From positions 171,444 to 235,443 of the forward strand of contig DUMZ01000005.1 in NCBI GenBank assembly GCA_012839565.1: a stretch of 64,000 nucleotides of DNA. Reading direction: 5' to 3'. Shown here one piece after another: positions 37,340 to 45,926 of the stretch. The notes below the pieces were generated by a model. It worked only from the letters and a program-made list of their open reading frames with translations. It made no database searches and was not told where the DNA came from. This stretch comes from Anaerolineaceae bacterium (lineage in GTDB: Bacteria > Chloroflexota > Anaerolineae > Anaerolineales > Anaerolineaceae). Each line of letters starts with the position of its first letter. The stretch's first letter is position 1. A program made the translations under genes and the position numbers.

Positions 37340-38110
37340 CTACAGGGTTTCAGCGGCAGCTTTCACCACAGCCACAAAAGCATCCGCTTTCAGGCTCGCG
37401 CCACCAATCAAACCGCCGTCAATATCCGACATGGCGAACAATTCGCCGGCGTTTTCGGCATTCACCGAACCACCGTACAAAATGCGCATGCCTTCAGCAA
37501 TTTCAGCGCCAAACAAATCGCGCAATACGGGGCGAATAACGTCGCGATGCACTTCGTTCGCGCCTTCCGGCGTCGCGGCCAGCCCGGTGCCAATCGCCCA
37601 TACGGGTTCATAGGCGATGACGATGTTTTGGGCTTGCTCGGGCGTGATGGCCTGCAAACTTTCCCGGCACTGTGTTTCAACCACTTGCGCGGTCTCGCCA
37701 GCCTGGTTTTGCTCAAGGCTTTCACCCACGCAGATGATGGGTTTCAGATCATGCGCCAGGGCGGTATGCGCTTTCTTGTTCACGGTTTCGTTCGTTTCGC
37801 CAAACATTTGGCGTCGTTCACTGTGCCCTAATATGACATAATCACAAAAATCCGCCAGCATTGATGCGGAAATCTCGCCAGTGAAAGCGCCTTTTTCCTG
37901 CCAGTGCATATTTTGCGCGCCAAGTTTTAGGTCGGTTTCGGCAATTTGCTCACAAGCCAGACTCAAATTTGTAAAAGGCGGACAAAGCACAATGTCCACA
38001 GCCTCAATTTTCTTTAGTTCAGGCAGCAACGCCTGGGTAAGCTCACGCGCTTCAAAAGCTGTCTTGTTCATTTTCCAATTAGCAGCAACCATAGGTTTTC
38101 TTGCAGTCAT
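37340..38110 (-). CDS. tpiA: Triosephosphate isomerase
   Basis: Interconverts dihydroxyacetone phosphate and glyceraldehyde 3-phosphate. 256 residues. AANWKMNK holds the N-terminal Lys, ILGHSERR the electrophilic His, and AYEPVWAIGTG the catalytic Glu and loop 6; the YGGSV phosphate site follows. RBS TGAGGTG. It precedes pheST on the same strand, but pheST has its own promoter. Confidence 0.97.
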   Translation of the reverse strand: MTARKPMVAANWKMNKTAFEARELTQALLPELKKIEAVDIVLCPPFTNLSLACEQIAETDLKLGAQNMHWQEKGAFTGEISASMLADFCDYVILGHSERRQMFGETNETVNKKAHTALAHDLKPIICVGESLEQNQAGETAQVVETQCRESLQAITPEQAQNIVIAYEPVWAIGTGLAATPEGANEVHRDVIRPVLRDLFGAEIAEGMRILYGGSVNAENAGELFAMSDIDGGLIGGASLKADAFVAVVKAAAETL

Positions 38111-38140
38111 TTTTCACCTCAGGATGATTTGTTTTCTTTC

Positions 38141-38149
38141 ATTTTATCA
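38141..38149 (-). promoter_or_regulatory. tpiA promoter (extended -10)
   Basis: TGATAAAAT on the minus strand (TGN plus TAAAAT), about 31 bases before ATG. The -35 (TTATAT) is weak. Confidence 0.45.
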
Positions 38150-38252
38150 CGCCAAGGTATGAATATAACGCATAATTCTTTAATATGTGTATAGATTTCC
38201 AGGATAAGTGCCAAAACGGGAACAAGCCCCTATAGCCTTGCGCGATATAGAA

Positions 38253-38277
38253 AAAACCGTGCGCGTGGCACGGTTTT
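38253..38277 (-). terminator. Terminator of the first NBR1-Ig lipoprotein gene
   Basis: Stem AAAACCGTGC / GCACGGTTTT with a 5-base loop and TTTTTT on the minus strand. Confidence 0.9.
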
Positions 38278-38302
38278 AACTTTTTCAAAAAATCATCTCA
38301 TT

Positions 38303-39556
38303 TTACGGACGGTAAATAATCGGGTCAAGCCAAAGTCCGATATTGTCCTCGGCTGTGCCATGGTTCCATACCACCAGCGAGAAGGTGACTTTGTTTCCAG
38401 CCAATGCGCTAAGGTCGATAGAAATGGTATTCCATTTCTTTTCATAGACCTCAATCCATTCGCCCAGTTCGATGAACTTACCATCGCCAATTTTATAGTA
38501 CAACTCAAATTTCAAACTGCACTTCTCAGCACCGCCTTCACATTGAATCAAAGCCCGGAACTCATCGCCAGATTTAATGTTGATCGCGGGATAAATGCCC
38601 TGGATATAACCACCACTCACTGTTGGGCTGGGTCGTGTAATCAATCCTGGGTCGTTCTCTTTACCACCATCTTCGCGAATGGGGTTTTTCTCGTAAATGA
38701 CATAACCTTGACCCGCCTTTTTCCGGTCACCCGGGCAAGGAAGTTTGCTGTTCAAATCACTCGACCAATCGGCATCGCAGGCAGAAGTGGCGAAGTTATA
38801 AATCGCGCCTTTGCCATCCACAACTTCAATCTTCGCCCAAAAAGTGCCATCGCTCTTTGGTCCACCGCCAAACTTCACGCCATTAGGATTTACCATTTGC
38901 CACTCAGACGTATAAACGCCATTAGTCGTGGGCGCGGTCATTTCAATGGAGATTTCCACGGTTTCGCCAGGTTTTACAACTTTACGGAAATCATAAATTG
39001 CCGACGCTGCCAGCTGCGTGCCCCTTACAAAAGCGACATCAAAGCGTTCATCCCAGGTACAAGACCCCGTGTTCTTAATGCGCCAGGTCTTGGTAAAGGT
39101 ATTTCCACCGGGGATTTTCGTCCCGTCAGGAATGGTTACATCCGCCACAAAACTCAGCTGATAGCAAGGTATCGGTGTTGCCGTGGGTGCAGGACGCGTT
39201 GGCACAGCAGTTGGAGGTACTGCCGTCGGTGGCACTGCTGTTGGGGGCACACTGGTAGCAGGCACTGCGGTCGGTTCGACGGTATTGCTGGGTTGCACAA
39301 CCGGGCTTTCTGTCGGTTCAACTGGCTCGACAGGCTCGGTGCTTTCGACAGGCACGGTAGCTGTCAACTGTGCCACCAGGGTTTGAAAATGCTCTTGCGT
39401 TTGCTGCGCGATTAACGTTTGCTTGGCTTGTTCAATCGGGTCCCCCAAAGGTTTCTCGGAACCAGGTAAATTACAAGCCGCAAGGGCAACAACGGATATC
39501 ACAATCACAGCGACTGCGACAATCCAATTCGTTTTGAAAAAAGTTTGCTTCTTCAT
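38303..39556 (-). CDS. Lipoprotein with NBR1-like Ig domain
   Basis: 417 residues. The signal peptide ends in the lipobox LAAC (about residue 28). A coiled stretch and a Thr/Pro/Val-rich linker (VPPTAVPPTAVPPTAVPT, about 95-125) lead to an Ig-like domain of the NBR1 'next to BRCA1' type (FTKTWRIKNTGSCTW, then GVYTSEWQM; about 135-240). The last 170 residues are another beta-rich domain (SLKFELYYKIGDGKF) that I cannot name. NBR1-like Ig domains occur on surface proteins of Anaerolineae-like bacteria; their ligand is unknown. RBS AGGAG. Confidence 0.8.
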   Translation of the reverse strand: MKKQTFFKTNWIVAVAVIVISVVALAACNLPGSEKPLGDPIEQAKQTLIAQQTQEHFQTLVAQLTATVPVESTEPVEPVEPTESPVVQPSNTVEPTAVPATSVPPTAVPPTAVPPTAVPTRPAPTATPIPCYQLSFVADVTIPDGTKIPGGNTFTKTWRIKNTGSCTWDERFDVAFVRGTQLAASAIYDFRKVVKPGETVEISIEMTAPTTNGVYTSEWQMVNPNGVKFGGGPKSDGTFWAKIEVVDGKGAIYNFATSACDADWSSDLNSKLPCPGDRKKAGQGYVIYEKNPIREDGGKENDPGLITRPSPTVSGGYIQGIYPAINIKSGDEFRALIQCEGGAEKCSLKFELYYKIGDGKFIELGEWIEVYEKKWNTISIDLSALAGNKVTFSLVVWNHGTAEDNIGLWLDPIIYRP

Positions 39557-39629
39557 CTTAAGCTCCTATTTGTCTTAATAATCCAGACTTTACATATAAG
39601 ACGTATCCCAAGCGAAAAAAGTTCCAAAA

Positions 39630-39653
39630 AAAGCCACCCATTTAGGTGGCTTT
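39630..39653 (-). terminator. Terminator of the second NBR1-Ig lipoprotein gene
   Basis: Stem AAAGCCACC / GGTGGCTTT with a 6-base loop and TTTTTT on the minus strand. Confidence 0.88.
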
Positions 39654-39661
39654 CATCTTTT

Positions 39662-40351
39662 TTACGGCTTGCGCACTTCAATCTGGATGGACAGCCCCCA
39701 ATCTCCGTTTGGCCCATAACCAAATCTGATTCCATCAACTGTCATCACAACCCAATAACTGTAATAGGTTCCTGGTGTTTGTGGTGCCACCAGATCATAA
39801 AGCGTGACTGTTGTCGTCTCCCCGGGGGGGACATTTTCCTTAAAATCACCATACTTATTCGAACCGTAGGCTTCACCACCACTCAAATAGACGTCAAATT
39901 CTCTGGACCATTCACAGGTACCAGTGTTTCTGATTGTCCAGGATTTTTCGAATTTCTCACCTGGGGTCATGGTCGTACCTGCGGGAATTGTTTCAGATAC
40001 AAGCTCCATCGCATAACATTTTGTACCTGTATCCTGGGTAGGCGGTACCGTTGTCGCAGTCGGCTGTACTGGGTTAACTACTGCCGTAGGGGGTACCTGC
40101 GTGGGTGGGGGCGCCTGGGTTGGGATTTCAGTTGGGATGGGGGTAAACGTTGGCATACTCAAAGCGGTCAGCTGGGCTGCCATCGTTTCAACCGCGAACT
40201 GTGTCGCTCTTGCGCTCTGGGTTTCAAGCACCTGTCGTTGTAAATCTTCTTCAGTGTAAACTGGTTCCTGTTGACTCGGTTTACAAGCCGTAATCAACAA
40301 AACCAAAACGCTTAATATAATGAGTGCGTATGTAGTTTTTGTCTTTTTCAT
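39662..40351 (-). CDS. Lipoprotein with NBR1-like Ig domain (paralogue)
   Basis: 229 residues. Lipobox ITAC near residue 23, then a charged helix (YTEEDLQRQVLETQSARATQ), a Pro/Thr-rich linker, and an NBR1-type Ig domain (KFEKSWTIRNTGTCEW, then GTYYSYWVVM; about 120-225). It is a shorter paralogue of the neighbouring gene, lacking the extra C-terminal domain. Each copy has its own terminator, so the pair is probably not one operon. RBS CGGAGAG. Confidence 0.8.
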   Translation of the reverse strand: MKKTKTTYALIILSVLVLLITACKPSQQEPVYTEEDLQRQVLETQSARATQFAVETMAAQLTALSMPTFTPIPTEIPTQAPPPTQVPPTAVVNPVQPTATTVPPTQDTGTKCYAMELVSETIPAGTTMTPGEKFEKSWTIRNTGTCEWSREFDVYLSGGEAYGSNKYGDFKENVPPGETTTVTLYDLVAPQTPGTYYSYWVVMTVDGIRFGYGPNGDWGLSIQIEVRKP

Positions 40352-40434
40352 AATCTCTCCGATTTAACGCATAGTTTCAAAAGTGTTCCTTCAAAACACT
40401 GACTTAATTCTATCACGCTTTAAGAAATGCAAGT

Positions 40435-41610
40435 TTACTTATCATCCAGGGCAGCTACACCCGGGAGTTCGATACCTTCCAGCATTTCCAGTGACGCACC
40501 ACCACCGGTTGAGATATGCGTAATTTTTTCCGCCAAACCGCTTTGGTTAATCGCAGCCACCGAATCGCCACCGCCGATGATGGTCACGCCTTCGCATTCT
40601 GCCACGGCGCGCGCGATACCAAAAGTGCCTTCAGCAAAACGCGGGAACTCAAAGACACCCATGGGACCATTCCAAACCACTGTACCAGCTTTGGCAATTT
40701 CCGCGCCAAAAGCTTTGACCGTTTCAGGGCCAATGTCCAAAACGCGCCAGCCTTCAGGAACATCACCAGCCGCGATGGTTTGCGCCTTGGCTTCAGCATC
40801 AAAAGCGTCCGCGATAACTACATCCACAGGCAACAGCAGTTTGCCATCACTCTTCGCCAGCAATTCTTTTGCGGTTTCAAGTGATTCAGCTTCTACCAAT
40901 GAATCCGCCATTACGTATCCTTTGGCAGCCAAAAAGGTATTCGCCATGCCACCGCCAATCAGGATTTTGTCGGCTTTGCTGAGCAGATTTTCAATCACGC
41001 CGATTTTATCGCTGATTTTCGCGCCACCCAAAATCGCCACAAAGGGATGTTTGGGGTCATTGATGGCGTTACCCAAATAGTTAATTTCCTTTTCCAGCAA
41101 AAAGCCAGCCGCGGAGGGCAAATAGTCTGTCACGCCCGCGGTTGAGGCATGCGCGCGATGAGCGGTACCAAAGGCGTCGTTCACATAAAGGTCTGCCAAC
41201 TCTGCCAGGTCTTTAGCCATTTCGGGGTCGTTCTTTTCCTCGCCTTCGTAAAAGCGGGTGTTCTCCAGCACCATCACCTCGCCGGGTTGCAAGGTTTTGG
41301 CCGCTTCTTTGGTCTCTGAGCCACGGCAATCATCCGCAAAACGCACCGGCGCGACCAAAAGTTTCGCCAGATAAACCGCGACGGGTTTCAAGCTGTATTC
41401 CAGGTTCACTTTTCCCTTGGGGCGTCCCAGATGCGAAGCCAAAATAACCGCCGCACCATTATTCAGCAAATAATTGATTGTGGGCAGAGCAGCCAAAATG
41501 CGTGTGTCATCTTGCACAACGCCATCTTTTAGGGGCACATTAAAGTCAACCCGTACCAAAACTTTTTTGCCTTGCAGGTCTAAATCAGTTAACATTTTCT
41601 TATTGAGCAT
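40435..41610 (-). CDS. pgk: Phosphoglycerate kinase
   Basis: Makes ATP from 1,3-bisphosphoglycerate. 391 residues. N-domain [14 protein letters not shown] and [21 protein letters not shown]-domain [16 protein letters not shown] and the nucleotide loop [12 protein letters not shown] 41610 has GGAGGAA at five bases. gap lies upstream on the same strand with a 98-base gap, and pgk also has a promoter of its own. Confidence 0.97.
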   Translation of the reverse strand: MLNKKMLTDLDLQGKKVLVRVDFNVPLKDGVVQDDTRILAALPTINYLLNNGAAVILASHLGRPKGKVNLEYSLKPVAVYLAKLLVAPVRFADDCRGSETKEAAKTLQPGEVMVLENTRFYEGEEKNDPEMAKDLAELADLYVNDAFGTAHRAHASTAGVTDYLPSAAGFLLEKEINYLGNAINDPKHPFVAILGGAKISDKIGVIENLLSKADKILIGGGMANTFLAAKGYVMADSLVEAESLETAKELLAKSDGKLLLPVDVVIADAFDAEAKAQTIAAGDVPEGWRVLDIGPETVKAFGAEIAKAGTVVWNGPMGVFEFPRFAEGTFGIARAVAECEGVTIIGGGDSVAAINQSGLAEKITHISTGGGASLEMLEGIELPGVAALDDK

Positions 41611-41642
41611 TATTCCTCCAAAAACGCTTTGTTTATATCGTT

Positions 41643-41651
41643 ATATTATCA
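41643..41651 (-). promoter_or_regulatory. pgk promoter (extended -10)
   Basis: TGATAATAT on the minus strand about 33 bases before the pgk ATG. It would allow pgk expression separate from gap. The -35 is weak. Confidence 0.4.
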
Positions 41652-41708
41652 CTTTTTACTGTTACAACAGAGTGCCGTGCACTTATTAGTGCCAGACATT
41701 CTCATATC

Positions 41709-42767
41709 TTATGCCATCTTGCTGGCAATAAGCTTCGCCAAATCAACTGTGCGGCTGGAATAGCCCCACTCATTGTCATACCAGGTCACCACTTTCAGCA
41801 AGTTGGTGCCCATCAGCATATTGTTGGGCAGGTCAACAATTGAACTGCGTGTATCACCGCGGAAGTCCACCGAGACCAAAGGGTCGTCATACTCGCCCTT
41901 GACCACACCCACAATGCCCTTATATTCGCCTTCAGCGGCGTCAATAAAAGCCTGATTAACTTCTTCAATCGTCGTGTCTTTTTCAAGCAAAGCCACAAAG
42001 TCAATAATCGAAACCGTTGGGGTTGGTATGCGCAGAGAGTGGCCATCAAACTTGCCAGCCAGTTCGGGAATAACAAGCGCAATCGCCTTGGCCGCGCCGG
42101 TTGAAGTGGGCACAATGTTCAGAGCCGCAGCCCGCCCACGACGCACGTCCTTTTTATGACCCTGGTCCAGTAGCACCTGGTCGTTCGTATAACTGTGCAC
42201 GGTACTCATCACCGCGTTTACAATGCCCCAGTTGTCGTTGACAATCTTAGCCGCCGGCGCCAATGCGTTGGTGGTGCATGAAGCATTCGAGACAATGTGA
42301 TGCAGTTCAGGGTCGTATTTTTTATCGTTCACACCCATCACGATGGTGATATCTTCGCCTTTGGCTGGCGCGGTGATGATAACTTTCTTCGCACCAGCTT
42401 TGATATGCGCGTCCGCGCCTGTTTTGCCAGTTTTCTCATCACTGCGCGCGGTGGTAAAGACGCCCGTGGATTCGATGACCAAATCAACGCCAAGATCTTT
42501 CCAGGGCAAATTGTTGGGGTCACGTTCCTGCAAAACGTCAATCCAATGGCCATCCACAATCAGGTCATCGTTTTCGTCCACCACAACCTCACAGCTGCAC
42601 TTTCCGTAGCTTGAGTCGTATTTAAAGAGATGCGCGTTCATCTTACTGTCGTAAAGGTCATTAATCGCGACCAAATCCAGCAAGCCAGACTTATCGTCCA
42701 TGATAATTTTTGCTACCTGGCGACCAATTCGTCCAAAGCCATTGATAGCAACTTTTACTTTTTTCAT
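41709..42767 (-). CDS. gap: Glyceraldehyde-3-phosphate dehydrogenase, type I
   Basis: A 352-residue NAD enzyme of glycolysis. [13 protein letters not shown] is the cofactor site, [12 protein letters not shown] holds the catalytic Cys (near 165), the phosphate segments [20 protein letters not shown] follow, and [11 protein letters not shown] ends the core. A few residues longer than the usual 335-340. RBS GGAGGAA. Confidence 0.97.
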   Translation of the reverse strand: MKKVKVAINGFGRIGRQVAKIIMDDKSGLLDLVAINDLYDSKMNAHLFKYDSSYGKCSCEVVVDENDDLIVDGHWIDVLQERDPNNLPWKDLGVDLVIESTGVFTTARSDEKTGKTGADAHIKAGAKKVIITAPAKGEDITIVMGVNDKKYDPELHHIVSNASCTTNALAPAAKIVNDNWGIVNAVMSTVHSYTNDQVLLDQGHKKDVRRGRAAALNIVPTSTGAAKAIALVIPELAGKFDGHSLRIPTPTVSIIDFVALLEKDTTIEEVNQAFIDAAEGEYKGIVGVVKGEYDDPLVSVDFRGDTRSSIVDLPNNMLMGTNLLKVVTWYDNEWGYSSRTVDLAKLIASKMA

Positions 42768-42825
42768 AAATTCCTCCAGTCAACAAGTTAAATTACTCGT
42801 TGAAAAACGTTTCCATATCAACTAC

Positions 42826-42831
42826 ATTATA
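42826..42831 (-). promoter_or_regulatory. Possible gap -10 box
   Basis: TATAAT on the minus strand 58 bases before the gap ATG; no clear -35. Confidence 0.35.
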
Positions 42832-42936
42832 ATCCTTTACAGCAAAGCATGCGGAAAAATGAAGAACCTTAGCCAGTTCAGACATTAATTAATGTCTACC
42901 TCACGTCCCATTTCGTATATCACAGATAAATTATTT

Positions 42937-42956
42937 GATTAGATTAGATTAGATTA
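42937..42956. repeat. (GATTA)4 tandem repeat
   Basis: Four perfect copies of GATTA in the gap-ABC intergenic region. Confidence 0.9.
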
Positions 42957-43040
42957 GACTATACTACTTTTGGACATGGCACACGGAAAGTTTTGTAAAT
43001 TTCCTGTTGACATAGTAGTTGCGAGTTTCTCAATTTCAAC

Positions 43041-43069
43041 TTGACAGCACCTTGAAGCTTTGTTATTAT
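43041..43069 (+). promoter_or_regulatory. Strong promoter of the ABC/GntR operon
   Basis: TTGACA (43041-43046), 17 bases, TATTAT (43064-43069) preceded by TGT. This is the best sigma-70-type promoter in the window. The start would fall near 43076, at the edge of the palindrome. Confidence 0.88.
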
Positions 43070-43075
43070 AAGCAT

Positions 43076-43105
43076 ACTAGTACACTATCTTAGTAGTGTA
43101 CTAGT
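43076..43105 (+). promoter_or_regulatory. Palindromic operator, probably for the GntR (YtrA-type) regulator
   Basis: Perfect 12-base arms ACTAGTACACTA and TAGTGTACTAGT around a 6-base centre (TCTTAG), starting at the predicted +1. Position and symmetry suit a repressor dimer, and the operon's second gene is a GntR regulator. Long inverted repeats with a TAGT/ACTA core are known for YtrA-type regulators. The pairing is inferred. Confidence 0.75.
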
Positions 43106-43124
43106 CGGAAAGGACAAAGACAAA

Positions 43125-43856
43125 ATGGAGCTGTTCGCAAATACTAATCTTGCTTCAAACCAATCTACCTCCAATAATCAAGGTGTGGATTACTTGGCCA
43201 TTGATGCTAGAAAAATAAGCAAGCGCTTTGGTAAAAATCAGGTGCTTGATAATCTCGACTTTTCACTGCCAAAAGGTCAAATCTACGGTATTAGCGGATC
43301 AAACGGGGTTGGCAAAAGCGTATTTCTTCGAATTATCGTAGGGCTTATTATCCCAGATTCGGGCACAATCATTGTTAACAATCAGAAAGTCGGTATAGAT
43401 GTCGAATTTCCAGATAAAGTCGGCGCACTCATTGACCACCCCGGGTTTTTGCTGTCTGAAAGTGCTTATCGAAATCTTCACCTGCTCGCTATCATTTCCG
43501 GCAAAGCCGATAAAGAATCTATTTATAAAACAATGCGTTTCGTTGGACTAGATCCAAACGACCGCAAACCTATTCGGACCTATTCTGTCGGCATGCGCCA
43601 ACGTTTAGGACTTGCCCAAGCCATAATGGAAGACCCTGACTTGCTCATTCTAGATGAACCTACCGCCGGATTGGATTTTGACGCGCAAAAAGAGATTTAT
43701 GACTATCTGCTTGCATTACGAAGAGAAGGAAAAACGATCCTTATCACCAGTCACAGTTTGAACGAAATAAAATTTCTTTGCGATAAAGCGTTCCAACTGC
43801 GTGATGGAAAGCTTGAACAAATGACCCAAATAGATTCCACCACAGCTTACAGGTAA
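43125..43856 (+). CDS. ABC transporter ATP-binding protein
   Basis: 243 residues with all ABC motifs: Walker A GSNGVGKS (near 63), signature YSVGMRQRLG, Walker B LLILDEPTAGLD and the switch His in ITSHSLN. A 25-residue Asn/Ser-rich start precedes the ABC core. It most resembles exporter ATPases of the YtrB/CcmA type, which pair with separate permeases; two such genes follow. First gene of the operon, under the palindromic operator. AAAGGA lies about 10 bases before ATG. Confidence 0.92.
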   Translation: MELFANTNLASNQSTSNNQGVDYLAIDARKISKRFGKNQVLDNLDFSLPKGQIYGISGSNGVGKSVFLRIIVGLIIPDSGTIIVNNQKVGIDVEFPDKVGALIDHPGFLLSESAYRNLHLLAIISGKADKESIYKTMRFVGLDPNDRKPIRTYSVGMRQRLGLAQAIMEDPDLLILDEPTAGLDFDAQKEIYDYLLALRREGKTILITSHSLNEIKFLCDKAFQLRDGKLEQMTQIDSTTAYR

Positions 43857-43860
43857 AAAA

Positions 43861-44244
43861 ATGGATAACAACTACAATAATTATGAACCTATCTATTTAC
43901 AGATTATCCGACGAATTTGTTATCAAATCTTCCGGGGTGAATATAAACCCGGCGATAAACTGCCTTCGTGGATAGACGCGGGCTTAGCATTTGACGTTAA
44001 TCACAACACCATTGCTCGCGTTTACCAGGAATTAGCCTTATTGGGAATCATTGAAACCAGACGAGGCGAAGGCAGTTTTGTGACTGACAATCAATCCCGT
44101 ATTGACGAATTACACGACAATATGAGAGACGATTTAATTTCAACCATGGTAATGGAAATGACTCAAATGGGCTATAGTCTCGACGACATCAACCAAGCTT
44201 TCAGTCGCTACATTGATTCGGTTAGTGAAGTTTCACATTATTAA
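43861..44244 (+). CDS. GntR family transcriptional regulator, YtrA type
   Basis: 127 residues. An N-terminal winged helix (PIYLQIIRRICYQIFRGEYK, PGDKLPSW, NHNTIARVYQELALLGII) is followed by a wing (TRRGEGSFV) and a short C-terminal helical part of about 45 residues. That small tail is the YtrA subfamily layout, usually linked to ABC exporter genes. It starts four bases after the ATPase stop, so it is expressed with its targets and probably represses the operon. Confidence 0.88.
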   Translation: MDNNYNNYEPIYLQIIRRICYQIFRGEYKPGDKLPSWIDAGLAFDVNHNTIARVYQELALLGIIETRRGEGSFVTDNQSRIDELHDNMRDDLISTMVMEMTQMGYSLDDINQAFSRYIDSVSEVSHY

Positions 44245-44279
44245 CAGAGATTATCCGCAAATAATCGGTTGAGGATATT

Positions 44280-45068
44280 ATGAAAAAAGCTAATGTCTAT
44301 AAAGAAGAATTCTTTAGGGCGTTTTGGAATCCACGCTGGCTTATTGTTATCCTGTTATCCATCATCATTTTTTTCATCGGAAATTATCGGTGGCCAATAC
44401 CGCTAAAGAACCCAGTTAATCGCATGATGATGCTTTTAGATTATGGTTACTTCGATTTTTTGGGAGCAGTACTCCTGGCAGTACCTTTCGCAGATTCATT
44501 TCTCACAGATTCACAGCAAGGGTTCACTCGATTCATCATTCAACGCACGAACTTTAAACATTACCTAAGCGCGAAAATTCTTGCAACAGGTCTTAGCGGG
44601 GGGGTAAGCCTGATTTTGTCTAATCTAATCGTCTTTTTGCTTGGGCTTGGAAAAGGCATTGACTTTTCCGATGTCAGTTTTAGAGCTGGGTATCAGGGAA
44701 CTATGCCATGGGGTCCGTTTTCTGAGTTATATGGGCAAAATCCATGTGCTTATTTCGGCTATCTTTTGCTGAGTGTGTTTATCTTTGGTTTTGTATGGTC
44801 ACTTTTAGCAATGTTTTTTTCAACGCTAAGCCGTAATCGCTACATTACCCTTGCAGCACCTTTGGTCATCACTCAAGGACTTCGTGTCCTAATCGAACGC
44901 AATGACATCGTTCCATATCAACTTAATGCTCTCTTTGGCTTACAACCTTATGCCGTGTTTTTTGAGCGACCCACTTTTTCTATTCAACTTTTACAGTATC
45001 TGGCTGTTCTTGTATTATCACTTATCGGTTTGTTTGTTTTTACACGGAAAAAACATGAAACAATCTAA
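44280..45068 (+). CDS. ABC-2-like permease subunit 1
   Basis: 262 residues, about six membrane helices: near 18-34, 65-80, 105-125, 160-185, 195-210 and 235-255. No substrate-binding motif is evident. Phe-rich and AT-rich in codon use. RBS TGAGGA; 35 bases after the regulator. It probably forms a heterodimeric exporter channel with the next gene product. Substrate unknown. Confidence 0.75.
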   Translation: MKKANVYKEEFFRAFWNPRWLIVILLSIIIFFIGNYRWPIPLKNPVNRMMMLLDYGYFDFLGAVLLAVPFADSFLTDSQQGFTRFIIQRTNFKHYLSAKILATGLSGGVSLILSNLIVFLLGLGKGIDFSDVSFRAGYQGTMPWGPFSELYGQNPCAYFGYLLLSVFIFGFVWSLLAMFFSTLSRNRYITLAAPLVITQGLRVLIERNDIVPYQLNALFGLQPYAVFFERPTFSIQLLQYLAVLVLSLIGLFVFTRKKHETI

Positions 45069-45077
45069 GGAAAAGAA

Positions 45078-45923
45078 ATGAAATCCTTTTTAACATACTT
45101 GAAGTTAGAACTCCAAAGTTATCTTTTTCGTTTACGATGGCTGTTACCAATACCTGTATTCGTTTATCTTTGTATGCATGCTAACGACTACTTAACAAGC
45201 TATTTAGCACAAATAGCCCCACAACTCCCAAATAGATGGGACTTATTGTTCGTGGTATTCGGTGATCAATATTATCTTTATCTTGGTTTAGGTCCACTCT
45301 TTATTTTTCTTATAAGCGATCTCCTACCTGAATCCAATCTTGGACAGATGAAGCTTTTACGCCTGAAATCGCGTAAGAAATGGTGGCTCGTAAAAGTATG
45401 CACTCTCTTTATCCTAACCTTGTTCTTTTTATTGTTGTTGCTTTCATTTGTCTCGGTAACAGCCTATATTACATTACCTGGTACGACAGGTTACTCAGAA
45501 CTGGCACAATTCGAACCCATGTTTCTTAATCTGGACATACGCTTCTTTGTTAAACTTCAGCCGCCAAGTCCAGCAATCTATTTCACACAAAATTTTGGGC
45601 TCTTGTTATTAGGATTCTTTAGTTTTGGACTAATCCTTCTATTAGTCAATCTAATAACAGATAGGTATTATCTTGGTTTGATAGCTGGTTTTAGCATTTT
45701 ACTTGTAAGTTATATAAGTGTGTCTTTAAGCGGGCCTCCCAGTTGGGCACGTTTCTTACCAGGCGTACATCTTAGCTATGTGCAAATCATCCCCTTTAGG
45801 TATGTTCCTCTCTGGCAATCTTTTCTATATTGGGTAATTCTAATCACCGTGACAATATCAATCGGTCTTCTGGTATGTAAAAAAAGGGACTTTAGTGCCC
45901 TTCAAGACAACACGGAGAAATAG
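45078..45923 (+). CDS. ABC-2-like permease subunit 2
   Basis: 281 residues with about six membrane helices (18-35, 70-88, 112-135, 170-195, 200-222 and 250-270). The KLLRLKSRKKWW segment after the second helix is strongly basic and likely cytoplasmic. No close family is recognised. RBS TAAGGAAAAG; nine bases after the first permease. Confidence 0.72.
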   Translation: MKSFLTYLKLELQSYLFRLRWLLPIPVFVYLCMHANDYLTSYLAQIAPQLPNRWDLLFVVFGDQYYLYLGLGPLFIFLISDLLPESNLGQMKLLRLKSRKKWWLVKVCTLFILTLFFLLLLLSFVSVTAYITLPGTTGYSELAQFEPMFLNLDIRFFVKLQPPSPAIYFTQNFGLLLLGFFSFGLILLLVNLITDRYYLGLIAGFSILLVSYISVSLSGPPSWARFLPGVHLSYVQIIPFRYVPLWQSFLYWVILITVTISIGLLVCKKRDFSALQDNTEK

Positions 45924-45926
45924 TAT

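Larger units (their letters stand above)
42768..43040. other. Gap upstream region: non-coding, AT-rich
   Basis: No gene is seen between gap and the next promoter. It contains a possible gap -10, a GATTA tandem repeat, and otherwise AT-rich sequence that marks a drop in GC going into the ABC operon. Confidence 0.5.

Noticed and set aside
38360-39415. 351-residue plus-strand ORF
   Set aside because: Antisense to the NBR1-Ig lipoprotein gene, which has RBS, lipobox and domain.
39545-40243. 232-residue plus-strand ORF
   Set aside because: Antisense to the second NBR1-Ig lipoprotein; Cys- and Arg-rich composition is not protein-like.
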